DNA of 64,000 bases from contig OY720634.1 in NCBI GenBank assembly GCA_963169105.1, positions 114,922,430 through 114,986,429 on the forward strand, written 5' to 3'. The DNA is from Ceriagrion tenellum (taxonomy: Eukaryota; Arthropoda; Insecta; Odonata; Coenagrionidae). The translations under genes were made by a program, and so were the position numbers. Positions 50,354-62,730 of this stretch are shown in pieces. The notes under the pieces are model-generated. The model saw only the letters and a program-made list of their open reading frames with translations, ran no database searches and was not told the origin of the DNA. Every line of letters starts with the position of its first letter. Position 1 is the stretch's first letter.

Positions 50354-52597
50354 TTCGACCGTTCATCCACCAATGTATCACTGAAACAACAGCTGTCAGA
50401 TAGCGGACAACTGTTTCCCACGCAAGTCACTATGGCTACGGCGCTTACTTCGCCTGATCCGGAGTACGCCAGCCCATTGAGAGACTTGTCGCCACCTGTG
50501 GCACCAAGGCGAACGAGAAGCCTCCCTCGGAGGCCAAAGGAGAGGGAAGAGCCATCGCCCATTCTCCCCAGGGCATCAACATCGGTCCCACCGCGACCGC
50601 AGAGGAAGCAGAAGATGCCTGAGTTCTTCACAGTGCCCCGCCGGAAGCCCAAGAAGCCCGAGTCACCGCCGCCACAGAGACCCGCGAGGAGTGGCTACGC
50701 AACCCCTGGGCCTCCTAAGGCTCCCGTGAGGCGCCGGCCATCTACTCCTCTGCCGGCTTCCATCCCACCTTCAGAGGACATGGGGATAGAATCAGGGGAG
50801 GAAAGAGTCAAAGAGCTGACGGCTGGGGAGGTGGTGTCTAAGATGAGGGCCAGGCCATTACCTCCACCCCCGAGGCCACCAAGGAGGGACAGGACCCGCT
50901 CAGCTGACCGCAGCTCGTGGGAGGAAGTCGTGGAGGGGCACCTGACCCTGGGCTCGGACAGGGCCCCGGAGAGCATCACCTCGGCAAAGAGTCTAACAGA
51001 TCACGACCGGATACCCCCGGAGGAAGTGTCAATAGCCATTCAAACGGACCCTCTCCCTTACGAGTATTGCATGGAGGATGGGGCGCTGGAAGAAAGCGCT
51101 CCGCCCACAGGCTCGGAGCAGACCTCGGAGGTGATGGGGAGGAGGTCTCCCATGACCTGGCCCACGCCTCCGCCCACCCCGCCTCCCACGGCGAGGAGGC
51201 AGCGGAGGCAGGCGGCGTCGAGGAGGGCCGCAGCCGCCGCCGAGAAGGAGGCGGCCGCACTACTGGAGAGGCCCCCAGAGATCGAGCAGCTCAGCACGAT
51301 ACCGGCCGAGAGCATACTGGCAGAGCCTTCCCCGCCGCTGGAACGAAGGGTGCCAACGCCCGCGGAGGAACCCCCTCAAACTCCCCCGCCCGAAGTGAGA
51401 CTCTCCGAGGACGTGCCACCGTCCATACCCCCGCTACCCGCCGTCATTCCCGCCCGAGAGCAACCCCCGGAGGACACAGTCCCAGTGGTGGCATCGCCAC
51501 CGCCACAAGAGCCTCCCGCACCCGTCTCTGTCTCCTCCCCTCCGCCTCCTCCCGTCCCTCCAGCTCCCACCTCTGAGGCCCCTCCGCCGGTTCAAGAACC
51601 AGTCGAACCCGTTCTCGTGATGGAACGACCCGTAAAAGCAGTAGAAGAGACTTTTGAAGCCCCGAAAATCGTCCCGCAAGTCGATCAGCCACCCCCGCCG
51701 CCAGCACCAGTGGAAATTCCGCCCATCGCCCCTCCGAGACCCCCAAAACCAATTCCGAAGCCGTCGGAGGTCGTTGCTGCACCTCCACCCCCGACAGAAG
51801 AGACATGTCCGCCAATATCCATCCCCCCGCCCTCGTTCGAAAAGCTGCGGTCCCCGGAAGAATCGGTGCCGAAGGTTCCAGAATCCAAAATCCCAGAACC
51901 AACGGATCAACAGCCGACGGTCCAACAACCGACGGCACAACAGCCCACTGTGCAACAGCTACCACCACAAATGATGCCCCAACAGTACCCCTACTCAATA
52001 CCGCCGCCTTTCTTCTTCCCGTCCCAGCCGACCACGGAGGATACTCAAGGGAGACCCTTGCCTCCCGCCCCACAGATGGGAGCTGTGGCGCTCCTGTGCG
52101 TCGGTGAGATCTCGGCTAGGAAGCTCGTTGTTTCGGAATTCCAGACCGGGTGGGGATCTAGGGATTCGCAGGATTCATCCTCGACCCCGCCGCCGGAGAC
52201 GAGGAGGTCGACCGGCAGGGGCCACTCCGAGTCCCGGGGCAGCAGGAGAATGCCTAGCGTGCCGACGGCCCGCCGGCGGCCCCCGCCTCGCAGAACGCAG
52301 TCCGAGAGTGGGGGCAAAGAGGGGAAGGAGGGAAAGGAAGATTTCGCCGACCCTGATGACCCAGAACTGCCGGGGATCGGAGAGTTGAGCGGGCGGTTGG
52401 CCCGGGCCTGTGGTAACGCGGCGGTCAGTTCAGTCAGACAGCTCCTCTTGACGGCCGTGGAGCGAGTGGAAGGGGACGGCAGGACGGAGGCCGCCATCAT
52501 CATAGCTTTAGTCATGGCCGTGGCCCTCGTGGTTCTCACCATGGGTCACACCCGCCAGGGTCACAGGTGGGACTTTTACCTGCCCCCGGCACCTTGA
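50354..52597 (+). CDS. Large tail-anchored protein, exon 6 (C-terminus)
   Basis: The exon starts in phase 0 after a TTTCTCTCGCAG acceptor with FDRSSTNVSLKQQLSDSGQL and runs 747 codons to TGA. Residues 660-1250 are a proline-rich scaffold-like region with many PPxP and RRTRSLP-type motifs (possible SH3 or WW partners), an Ala/Arg helix around QAASRRAAAAAEKEAAALL, and a QPT-QQ repeat. After a short Arg-rich segment comes an amphipathic stretch, IGELSGRLARACGNAAVSSV and RQLLLTAVERV. A single hydrophobic helix (AAIIIALVMAVALVVLTMG, about 1362-1380) follows, then a 16-residue tail ending WDFYLPPAP. With no signal peptide this looks tail-anchored, with the bulk in the cytosol. No known family is recognised. 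Confidence 0.88.
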   Translation, partial: FDRSSTNVSLKQQLSDSGQLFPTQVTMATALTSPDPEYASPLRDLSPPVAPRRTRSLPRRPKEREEPSPILPRASTSVPPRPQRKQKMPEFFTVPRRKPKKPESPPPQRPARSGYATPGPPKAPVRRRPSTPLPASIPPSEDMGIESGEERVKELTAGEVVSKMRARPLPPPPRPPRRDRTRSADRSSWEEVVEGHLTLGSDRAPESITSAKSLTDHDRIPPEEVSIAIQTDPLPYEYCMEDGALEESAPPTGSEQTSEVMGRRSPMTWPTPPPTPPPTARRQRRQAASRRAAAAAEKEAAALLERPPEIEQLSTIPAESILAEPSPPLERRVPTPAEEPPQTPPPEVRLSEDVPPSIPPLPAVIPAREQPPEDTVPVVASPPPQEPPAPVSVSSPPPPPVPPAPTSEAPPPVQEPVEPVLVMERPVKAVEETFEAPKIVPQVDQPPPPPAPVEIPPIAPPRPPKPIPKPSEVVAAPPPPTEETCPPISIPPPSFEKLRSPEESVPKVPESKIPEPTDQQPTVQQPTAQQPTVQQLPPQMMPQQYPYSIPPPFFFPSQPTTEDTQGRPLPPAPQMGAVALLCVGEISARKLVVSEFQTGWGSRDSQDSSSTPPPETRRSTGRGHSESRGSRRMPSVPTARRRPPPRRTQSESGGKEGKEGKEDFADPDDPELPGIGELSGRLARACGNAAVSSVRQLLLTAVERVEGDGRTEAAIIIALVMAVALVVLTMGHTRQGHRWDFYLPPAP

Positions 52598-52675
52598 AGA
52601 CTTAATAATAATAAGAAAATGCGGAATAATGACGGCGTGAGATGATATATCCCTCAAGAATACATATAATCTATA

Positions 52676-52681
52676 AATAAA
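52676..52681 (+). terminator. Polyadenylation signal AATAAA of the large gene
   Basis: The first AATAAA after the stop, 78 nt downstream. A second lies at 53258-53263 and could give a longer 3' UTR. Confidence 0.55.
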
Positions 52682-53814
52682 TACAATTCAACGAAAAACA
52701 AGAAGTTGGGAACGTGAAGCCGTCTCGGCGACTCTGAAGCATATCAATTTTTTTTTAGGAAAAAAAGGAGCGCTTCTTTGAGGTTAATTGTTATTCTTAT
52801 TATATTTGTTGCTGTGAAATTTTATTTTGCTTCCAACCCGATGTATGGGTCAAAGACATCATGGAAATGTTTCTGTTCCAGTCACACGGTGAGCATTTAC
52901 ACTATTTATATGCAATTCATTTCGAAGTTCCAGCAGACTTGTCAACTACTTTAATCTTGTAAAGCACCCTCTGATTTCATAAAACTGGACATTTTTCAAT
53001 GATTGATTCTTATGTAGTTCAACTTAGGGAAATTATTTATTAAAAAGTGAACTGGTGGCTTGAGAATAAAAATAAAACTGAAAAATGGAAGTGTAGCTTA
53101 ATAAAAAGTTTTCCATGATGTTCAATACCCAAACCCTCTGTAAAACTTTCGGTTGATTAATTCATGTCAATTTTGAAAAAGTATATGTGACTTTTGGGTC
53201 GTTGGTAGATGGTTATAACCTTTCATTTGTGATACTGTATATACTTCCATTGTTTACAATAAAATGATAAATTAATAACCTATATTGTGTATGACACCCC
53301 TTTTCTTGTGTAAGAATGTATGTCGGAGAATCTGACTCATCAATGAGTGAACACACACGCATGAAAGGGCGATATGGAATAGAGATATCTGCCCAAAGAA
53401 AGGTTGGAGTGAAAGCTGGGAGGGAGGGGATGGTAAATGCTTAAGGGCACTATGAAGACCGATTCAGATGATCATTATGAAGTCCGTGAGCCATCTGAAC
53501 TAAGCTTTCCAAAGATAGGGAAAACAAGAGCTGAAGGAGTGGAGTAAAGAACCTACCCACGTGACGTAAAAAGGAAGAGAGATCCCTAATCAATCCAAAA
53601 TGATCACATCACAAAGCCATCATTTAAGCTGTGATAGCAACTATCTATGAACTTTGTGAAAAATGATCATGCAATTCAGGCAGTAGATGAGAAAATGGGA
53701 AAGAGATGAAAAATGGTTCCTCAAAAACCTACTCTCACTAGTGGAATACTGACAAATCATAGTAAACAGCAAAAATAATGAAGTTGACATTCAACAGTAA
53801 AACAAAGGCCAATA
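52682..53814. other. 3' flank of the large gene
   Basis: AT-rich, with no gene. It may be 3' UTR as far as the second polyadenylation signal at 53258. Confidence 0.5.
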
Positions 53815-54641
53815 CAGTCAAACCTCCCAATAGCAGACACGTTTGGGCCCGGAAAAATCATCCACTATTGAGAGGCATGCCCTATTCAGAGAGCACTGAA
53901 ATTACTACAAGCTTATCTAAGCAGTAACTACGCCAGTACATTAAAATGTAAAGGTGTAAATATATTTCATTTATCTTTTGTCTTAATGTTGAAAAATAAC
54001 ACATTTCAACAAAAAATATGGAATGAAACCATTTTGCATTTTTTATCCATAGAGCAGCTATTAGCACATCACATCTTTTTGCCCCCTTCACCACTTCCAC
54101 ATTCCTATCTACATCACCCCGGGGATCCTCCTTGCATTGCTTCTCCCAGGCCCCTTAGCATCTTCCATCCCTTTCACTTCCTCTTATCCTACATTCCCTG
54201 CTGTGCCACACCCTGACCATCATCCCTCTTGGTGATCATGTCACACTCCCCCCTACTCGAGGGATTATCCCACAGCAAAAAGGTGAATCATGGTTAGCCA
54301 CAAGGGGAAAGGGAACAGGCAGGATTACTAACTCATTTACGGACTATAGATTGTACCCAAATTGCTGAGATCTGGAAAAATTCCAGAGTTCCTTCAAGAA
54401 ATGATATTTATTGTTCAGGAGAGGAGACATTTTTGCAGAATAGGTAGTCGTGAGCGTCCGCTAATGGAGGTAATTGAAGGAAAAATGTTTCTTTCCCGTT
54501 GTCAGCATCCAATATTGAGAGTGACCACAATTTGGAGGTATTATTGCAATAAATCTCCATGTTATACTGCCAGGGACTGAAAACAACTGTTTTTAAGTGG
54601 TGTCCACAATTTGGAGGTGTCCGTTAAGGGAGGTTTAACAG
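53815..54641. mobile_element. pogo/Tigger-like non-autonomous element
   Basis: The ends CAGTCAAACCTCCC and (reverse complement of the right end) CTGTTAAACCTCCC form inverted repeats, flanked by TA at 53813-53814 and 54642-54643. TA duplication and a CAGT-AAACCTC start are typical of the pogo/Tigger group of Tc1/mariner elements. At 827 bp with no open transposase it is an internally deleted or decayed copy. Confidence 0.75.
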
Positions 54642-54643
54642 TA

Positions 54644-57600
54644 TTAACAGATACTTATCTCTAACATAATTAGATATTGGTACATTTTTGGGTGAATACC
54701 AATATTAACTTTAACTTTGTAAATATTGTGAATGAATGTGTACCTAGTCAACCCAGGTAAAACTCAATTTCAGCAAGAGTTATGACTTAATACTTATGAA
54801 ATATTAAGAACTAAATCTAATCTTCTAGCTTCCACAATACAACTACATAGCAGATGACTAATTGGCAGTATAAAAAAATGTCATCCTATGGAGGAAAAGC
54901 ATTTGAAGAGCAATAATTTACACTAAGTTCATTTTATGCATACATAGGAAAAATTTCCTATCCTACATTTAAAAAAAGGTGCGCCTCCTGGATAAATTTT
55001 TGGATATACAGTGACTGATAAATTCACATAAAAATACTACAGCTTTTTGATTAATAAATACAAATTAATGATGACTTTTCAAGTTGATTACAGTCAGTAA
55101 CTCATTGGAAAAAAGTTTCTACAGCTAAGTGTGGTGCCAAACAAGAAAGAGGTTACATTTGATACTAGAGAATACATTGTGCAAAGTTAGAGATTAACAA
55201 CACAGACCAAGGACTGAAAATGCATGCAGCTGTGCAGTGAAGTATGGAAACCAAAAGAATCAGAGTACATGCAGCAGCCTGCCACCCAGCATTATTATAA
55301 CACAAGAATTGAGGAGTAAATAAAACAAATTCTGTGAGATCCAAAGCACCAGTAAGCAACTAACCAATAAAAAATTCTGCTCGCAAGGCATATTTCTTTT
55401 AGATTTGAATGCAATAGAATGGACAATGGAACTTGAATGTTTCTCTAGATTCTTTTTGAAACAATAAATATGAACTTCCTAGGCAGAACACCACATCATT
55501 ACTTTGTTTCGAGCATATGCATTATTACTGCAGGGCTAAGGTAATTTCTCACAAGAATTACCATTGCTGAAGCACATTTCCGAACTCTCGATAAAAGTTA
55601 TTCACATAAACAGATACAAATGAATTATGGGCTATAAATTAGATACTAAAATAATAAAAATAAATCACTTGGGAGAATCTTCTTCAATTCAAACATTTAA
55701 ATCCTTGACCAACACAATAATGCTCATAAAGGTCTGGTTAATCTGACTATGACTAACCCCATTTAACAGTCTTCTCATCATAAATTTACTTTGAACACAC
55801 CTTCATAAAAAATACAAGACCATGGTGTCAATCCATCCTGTAGTACCACAATCAACAGCTACTGTGATTTACTAACATATTTTGCAAGACTACAGCAGTC
55901 ACCATAAACACAACAGCTCAGCATCTTCATTGAAATACTTTCAGTGATAAAAATGACTAATAATTTTTACAGTTAGGGGGTGGATATGTTGAAACAGATA
56001 ATCTTGAATGCTTTTATATTATAATTTCTTCTGTAAAACAGCTTTGTGATCAATAAATAGTAGGTTTAAGTATTTTTGAAAAGGTATAATATTCTCAAAT
56101 ACATTCTACAAAAAATAACAAACACATGGTTAAAATGCATCAAAAGAATGAATTTTTATTATACATACAACACTAAGCACTTCATATTATATCATAACAA
56201 AACATTAGTTGATAGGCAACTATCACCGAAAATATGTTGTCCATAAGTTTGATCATGCATACATAAATTGTTGGATGTTTTAATTCATATGAGAGCATAT
56301 ATTATAAACAAGCATAATTAACTCATACAGCCCGCAATTTTTATGGTGATATTACCCATAAAAACACAAACTACTATAATTTTGAGCCATATTAATAAGG
56401 TTAAAATGTTCATACCATACGAGAAATTTATGCACACCAAACAAAATGTTTCAAGCAATGATTCATGATCCAATAATCCAAAGAATATGCATTTGGCAGT
56501 GAGACAAGTGAGAGAGGAATGTCATTCCATTAATGTAATGATGAATCATTAAGTTGAAGGCATGCACCACATATTCCATCAGTGGTACACAGAGGCATGC
56601 AGAAGAAGTTCAGCTAGTTTTATGAGATCAATCTCTATATGACAAGTATCTCACCTGCAGAAAAGAATTGTAAGTTTTCAGAGAAACAAATGTCAGAAAT
56701 AATTCGATATGTAAAACATTGTCTTCTGAAAAAGTCTGCAAAGGAGCTGAAATAAAACCTGCATGCCACTGCTAAACAAATGCTCATTTTAAGAATCGAC
56801 GTTGCACCTGAATGAGAAAGGAAATAACAACAACCTTCACAAATTGAACTTAACAGTGCATCAATATATTTACATTCACAACTTTGATGTCCCATACAAT
56901 TTGCAAACAAAAAACTTACATTATGAATGTCACAAGTCGGGAGCACTGGGAAATACACTTGATATATTTGGTGATAATCTTTCATCATTATAGCAATTTT
57001 ATATTCTTTATAGGTACCCCACTTCATTCAAAAACTCTCCATTATTACCATTTCAAGCACCAACATAAAAATTAATTCTTTCTTACAGCCATCACTATCA
57101 GCAAAACACTACCACAGAAAGAGTAATTTTAAAATATACTTCAATAAACCAATTATCTATGAAGCTGAGAAAAAATTATACAATATCCTTTCCAAGTGGC
57201 CATTGCATCATTCTCCTCCTTCAAATCAAATAATAATTTAATTTATTCACTTCCCCTCAACTTGTTTAAATGGTCCCCATAAATTATGCAACATGAAAAA
57301 TCAATCTGAATTACTTCTGGAAAGATGAACCATTTTATTCAAAACCTTGTCAAATATTCCAAGAAAAATAATAACACGAAAATCTATTGCAACATGTAGA
57401 ACATGGGTCAATAAACCCTCATTTAAACCTGCCAGAAGATAATTCAATGCAATACTAGTCATTCAGTTGGACATTAGAGATATGGAAACCTGGTGAAATT
57501 AAACTTTTATCATATGAATAGCATAAGATCACTAACAGTTTTGGGTACATGCACATACTTTTTGAAAATAACACATTATAGAATATATATGTATGTATGT

Positions 57601-60600
57601 ATATATATATATTTATTTATATATTTATATGTGATAGTTACTCTCTCCATGTGGCTTTGAGAAAAACGTCACGAGGACCATAAACTCTTAGCAGTCAATT
57701 AAACCCCCTACGTCTATCCCATTCCTATGCAAGGATTTTCAAAATACTCCCATCGTTAACTTCCACAATAATGGACACGGCAACCATATTAAAAAATCAA
57801 AACAGGGAAAGACATGTAACCTGGAGCAAGAGCCTACATTTCACAGAATTTTCATAAGGAGCATTACTACCCTTCACGAGATGCAATCATTTTCCACAAA
57901 AAGAATGGAACACTAGCATCAATATCCCACTTCTGAGGTCATGGAAGTCAATGGATTCCAGAAGGTTGTTCAACTGGCACTAAAAAAGTATTATTTCAGG
58001 TTCAGAGGGGAAACGAAAAAACAATTTTTGAGAACTAAGACAAATCTACTTTTCAAATTTTTTTAAAATGTCATCTAAAATGAGGGCATCTTGATTTCTT
58101 TGTTTTCTAAATCTAATATATTTCCAAGAATGTTTATTGCTTTTACAATGGCAAAGTCTTTACCACAAACCTATCACACAAGAAAACTATTTCACAGGTG
58201 CAAGGATAATTGCAGAAAATTAGCGACAAAATTTTTCCAATTATAAAAATCATCGAAATACTCAACACATAATTCAATGAAGAAACGATTATATAGCTAT
58301 GCTTTAATTTAACAACAATGCACAAACCAACAGTGACTGAGACAAGAATGAAATGTAGTAAACTTCATACATACAGTAACACGATCAATTGAGGATCATT
58401 AAGCAGAAACAAGGAGATATGGATTCAATCAATTTGAATCAACAAAATTATCTCTACAGTAGGATGGCCACCTGCATATTTTGACAGCATATTACTTTTA
58501 AAGGTACTCATCTGGCCATATTTATATAACAGCCAAATTGCTTTTTGTGTTGTTTTCAGTATTAGTAGCAGTTCATTTCTCTCCAAAATGATAGAAAATT
58601 AACTGCTTGAGTTATAGTCTGTAAAAATTATGCTGGTGTACTTTTTAGAAAGAATACCATACTAAAGGAGGAATATATATCATTGGCTATCCACTATGAA
58701 AACATTAAGTCACAAAGGTCACTCCATAAGATCATATTTTAACATTGCAGTCACAAGAAACACAATTATGATAGGATAACCTCTAAGTATCATAATGGTT
58801 TTCCCCAAAATAAAAAATATCATGTTTATAAAACTTCTATTCTCAAATCATTGTCAAGCAATATTGATAGTATGAGCACCATTACACTTGAACCATTACA
58901 TTTGAAAGTAATAGTACAATTACGTGCATAACACTGAAACACTGAATTTTCAAATATTTACAATGAGTCACAATTCAATAATATACTATGATACTAACAT
59001 AAATATGGATATCTTCACCAATGGACACAAATATTCACTCCTTTGTTATAGATATATACCTAATGAAGTACACACAACACACCATTACCTTAGATAATGC
59101 AGCTGCAGCAAGTTTCTAATAAAGATAAAAGTAAATCCATATCCACATGCTGAATGGATCAAAAGTTAGGGTTAAGACTGTTACTTTCACCAATCCATAC
59201 TGATGACTGCTACAGAGAAGTATACAAACCATACATTCCCAGGACAGTCAGCGGGATGGAACATGAAAAATTTCACTATAACAATGGATGTCTTTAAAAC
59301 AATAACTCCTCGTTATTTTGCCAAAAAGCTTGGAGGATCATATTTCTGAAGTATAGCTTATGTTTGATTACAAATACCCAAATAGATAACATTGTTGCTT
59401 CTAAAATCCATTTGATAACATCAACATGGATCTAGAAAAGGTATTATAAGGGCTTATGTTAAAATTTAATCAGAATTAGTACCTTTCCCTCAATATACTT
59501 TCTTTAGCAACAGTAAAAGAATATCCAAAAACATCTGCCTAACCAAGAGTGGAGAAATAATTGTACTAGACATTCTCAAAGTTAATGGCTTGAGAAAACC
59601 TCATTTACAAGCCATCACCATTTTTCTTAAAAACCTCCAACAGTTCAGGATGAATCATGATTAATATCAAAGTGATTCGTCAACAATGATAAATACTGAT
59701 AAAACCAAAGTCTCATTTGATTTTGAAAAACTAGACCAAACTATTGCCTTGGCTAATGACAAACTCGCCACCTTCAATTTCTTAGAGACTAAAACTTCAT
59801 TTTTAGAAAAGTGTCAATGAAATAACAGCAGTTGGACTGTTGACTAAATGTGAAAGGTAAGTCTTCACTGCTTCCAATTCTAAATTAATCATCATGTTTG
59901 AATAAACACATTATCACCAAAAAGATATCAATTCATTCTATACTTGTTATTCACATAATATCAAAACTTACTTACATTAAGATTTAAATGGCTAAACTTG
60001 AATTCCTATTTCTGGCATTTATATACTCTAGCCAAAAAGGCTAATGCACAATAGGTCTGTGTGCTCCTTAGAAACACATCAAAGGAACTCGAAACAATTA
60101 AATAAAAATATAGATTAAATAAACAGCTATGTATATGCTATCCTGCAGCTTAATAACAAAAATATTGAACACAAAACTCTACATCATTAGCATTATTTTT
60201 AAATGACTAGTGGAAAATGTACGCTCACATTCCAATTAATGAACATATTATTAGTTGCTTTTGATAACAATGTTATATTATAAAATTGTGTGAATATTTT
60301 TATTGATATTTGCAAGCAACAGTTATGATTCAAAGAAGTAATGATATTTATTAGCATTCCTTCCAATAAAAGAACCATATGGTATTTAGAAAATGTTGAG
60401 TCTCTTATAAATTACTCTTTTACATAGGTACGCAAAAAATAGTCTTTTCAACAGCCATTTATTTAAAAATTATAAAATTACTACTGCTTTAATTCAGTTT
60501 TCCATTCTGGAATAAAATAAAATTTCAACAACAGAAATGATATAACAGGTTATAAATGAAAAACTAAAATCTGTAAATTGCTAAATAAAATCTGAATGTG

Positions 60601-61030
60601 TACAATATAACAATCCATGAAACAAAAAAATCTCAAACAAAAAAACCTAACACTTAACATAATTTGTTCACCAAACTAAAATGGAATGCTGTTACACCCA
60701 CCAAATTACTATCTCATGATTTTTCGAACAGTTGATACTCTATTTACAATAACGATAATTCCCTGAAGTTTCATAACAGAGAAACATGTTTCAAAGCAAT
60801 GTGAGTACATCACAATTACAACATGTAATTTGGGCACATAGGTCTCACCTAAAAAAAAAGAATAAAGGAAACATAGTCTGTCATGGAAGATGAGTATCAC
60901 AAAATTCACATAGAACATTGTATTGTTCCCAAAAACTGAACACTCAGTATCATAAAGCCTTTCGTGTCATACTGGGTCACTTAAAAGATATTAAAATGCC
61001 TTAATCTTCTCCCATGCACAGCAACGGGTC
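54644..61030. other. AT-rich non-coding stretch
   Basis: About 6.4 kb, strongly A/T-rich, with an AT/GTAT microsatellite near 57588-57632. A phase-consistent but isolated candidate exon lies at 56657-56737 (minus). Nothing else is supported. Confidence 0.5.
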
Positions 61031-61031
61031 A

Positions 61032-61400
61032 TCAGCATACAAGCCTGGTACAATTACACCACACCTCATCTATGTCCAGCTTCAGCCCGGCAGAACTGGC
61101 AAATTCCGCAACTACACTGTTTTGAGATCATATACGAGCAGCCACACATAGCACCAGTGGACAGCCAAGTGCCCCCATAAGGCAAAAGACCCTCCATGCC
61201 AAATGCAGACTTCTTGGAATAGTTTGTTAATATTTTCGCTTACAACACTACGCCAGGTTAACTGAATGACCCATTCCATAATGATGATACAATTAGAAGC
61301 AAAGCCCAGACAGCATTGTGACCTGTCCAAAGAGCCAGTAAGTCATTTATATTGTAATTTACCCACTGGTTAATGTATGCTCCATAACTTCTATCAAACA
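61032..61400 (-). CDS. Possible 3' exons of the unrecognised minus-strand gene
   Basis: Two candidates. The first begins at 61400 after a weak TATTACCAG acceptor and encodes FDRSYGAYIN before a GT donor at 61366 (GTGGGT) or 61362 (GTAAAT). The second runs 61116-61032 after AAAACAG and encodes VVAEFASSAGLKLDIDEVWC and a short tail to TGA. Only the weaker donor keeps the phase between them, giving INHVVAEF. The residues look like real protein, but the splice sites are poor, so the end of this gene is uncertain. The interval given spans both candidates and the DNA between them. Confidence 0.3.
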
Positions 61401-61702
61401 CTGGTAATATATTCTTTTTTGAGGTTTGGGAAATGTATACAAATACAGTTATTCCCACAAAAGAAATATTAATCCAGAAATTTCTAATGTTGTACAAGCT
61501 CAGGCAAATATAACAGAGAATGGAGGCTATGCCAAACCCCTAGTATTTGCTACACAAATTTACCTGCCAAATCCAACAACAAAGACATACACTTTCACCC
61601 ACTTTGAAATGATAAAAACACACGTACACGAATTACACCCACTTAGCCACAATCTGTCTACCCAACCCCTCTCCTCCTGCAAACCTTCCAACATACACTT
61701 AC

Positions 61703-61871
61703 AGCACCAACTGAGCCACAAGAGCAATGCGCAAGAAATCTCAAGGAAACACGGCCTTGCTTCACAAGATGCATCCAAGGCCTGATGCAAGCATTGTGCA
61801 CCTTGACCAAGCATTTCAGCTCGGACTTCCCGAGACGGCACTGCTTCCCCTACACCTGCACGCATCACCCA
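61703..61871 (-). CDS. Unrecognised minus-strand gene, exon 4
   Basis: Encodes WVMRAGVGEAVPSREVRAEM and a helical sequence ending SCALLLWLSWC at a GTAAGT donor (phase 1). The short version starts after ATTAAACAG at 61872. The same frame stays open to the right, through the 219-bp interval, to a TGA at 62040-62042. The real left boundary of the preceding intron is therefore unsettled. The even distribution of hydrophobic residues suggests an all-helical, perhaps armadillo-like, domain, but I recognise no family. Confidence 0.55.
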
Positions 61872-62090
61872 CTGTTTAATATCCAAAGACCAATGAGGCA
61901 TTGAATGTACATCAGCTGCTACAGCAGATCTACAGGAGTGAGCCTTGCCCATTGGTGGTGAGATGGAAGCGGCTGGAAGTTCTATCGGGATGAGGTCTGG
62001 TGTTCTGGCATCCACTGAACCTCCTCCAAGAACCAGCAATCAGTCCAGTACATCTCCAGGGTGGTCGGGAGATGAAAAGTGCCCTCTTAC

Positions 62091-62195
62091 CTCGAGATGG
62101 AGTGCAAGGTCGAGAACCAGGTGCTGTAAGGCTGGGTGCTCTAACAGGTCAAGATCCGGTAATGGTGGCTGACATCTTGGCCAATACTGACGACC
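62091..62195 (-). CDS. Unrecognised minus-strand gene, exon 3
   Basis: A 105-nt exon with a strong acceptor (a T-rich tract, then GATTTACAG) and a GTAAGA donor, phase 0 at both ends. It encodes GRQYWPRCQPPLPDLDLLEH followed by PALQHLVLDLALHLE. The joined exons 1-3 are continuous and helical. If the donor is skipped, the frame runs 16 codons further (VRGHFSSPDHPGDVLD) into TGA. Confidence 0.75.
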
Positions 62196-62629
62196 CTGTA
62201 AATCAAAAAATAACAATGAAATAAGAACAATAGTAGTGGTAATAACTACCACGAACTAAGTACATCCAGTGGTCATGTATTATGAATGAATATGCTTCTG
62301 GCCGCAACTGTATAATTCTAATTTAATCCAAAAGTCTATTAACATATAGACCATGATATGAACTCTAAATTATACTGATTGCAGAATTGGACCTGGATTT
62401 CCATGGAGCAAATGATAAATGTATTTCTACATCACACTTTCAGCATGTAGACAGCTTATTACTGAAAATAACTCAACAGCTTAATGATATAGAATTAATG
62501 ATCACTAGATTGTGTAATATGATAAAAATATTATTTCCTCATCAAATGTCCAATTATTTTTAATGAGTTTCTTCTCACAAAAACAAAATAAAAATACATA
62601 TTTTACCCTAACTTTAATAATTACTTCAC

Positions 62630-62730
62630 CTTAAATGATCGATGGAGATGAAGCACCACATCACAGAAAACATAGCGCAAAATTAATAAACGCAGGAAAT
62701 CATCACCAAAAAACTGCAAGAATCCTGGCT
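62630..62730 (-). CDS. Unrecognised minus-strand gene, exon 2
   Basis: A 101-nt exon between TTATTTTACAG and a GTGAAG donor. Two bases complete a Glu codon from exon 1, then it encodes PGFLQFFGDDFLRLLILRYV and FCDVVLHLHRSFK. Only this frame is open, and it is the one required by both neighbours. Rich in Leu, Phe and Val with spaced charges, like a helical repeat protein. Confidence 0.78.

Noticed and set aside
51434..52542. Several 100-209-codon antisense and shifted frames within exon 6
   Set aside because: A by-product of GC-rich, proline-rich coding sequence, in which stops are rare in all frames.
57588..57632. Possible origin or functional AT element
   Set aside because: A plain AT/GTAT microsatellite.
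61560..62172. Plus-strand frames opposite the minus-strand exons (for example GQDPVMVADILANTDD)
   Set aside because: The minus strand has strong splice sites and three phase-linked exons; the plus-strand frames lack such support.
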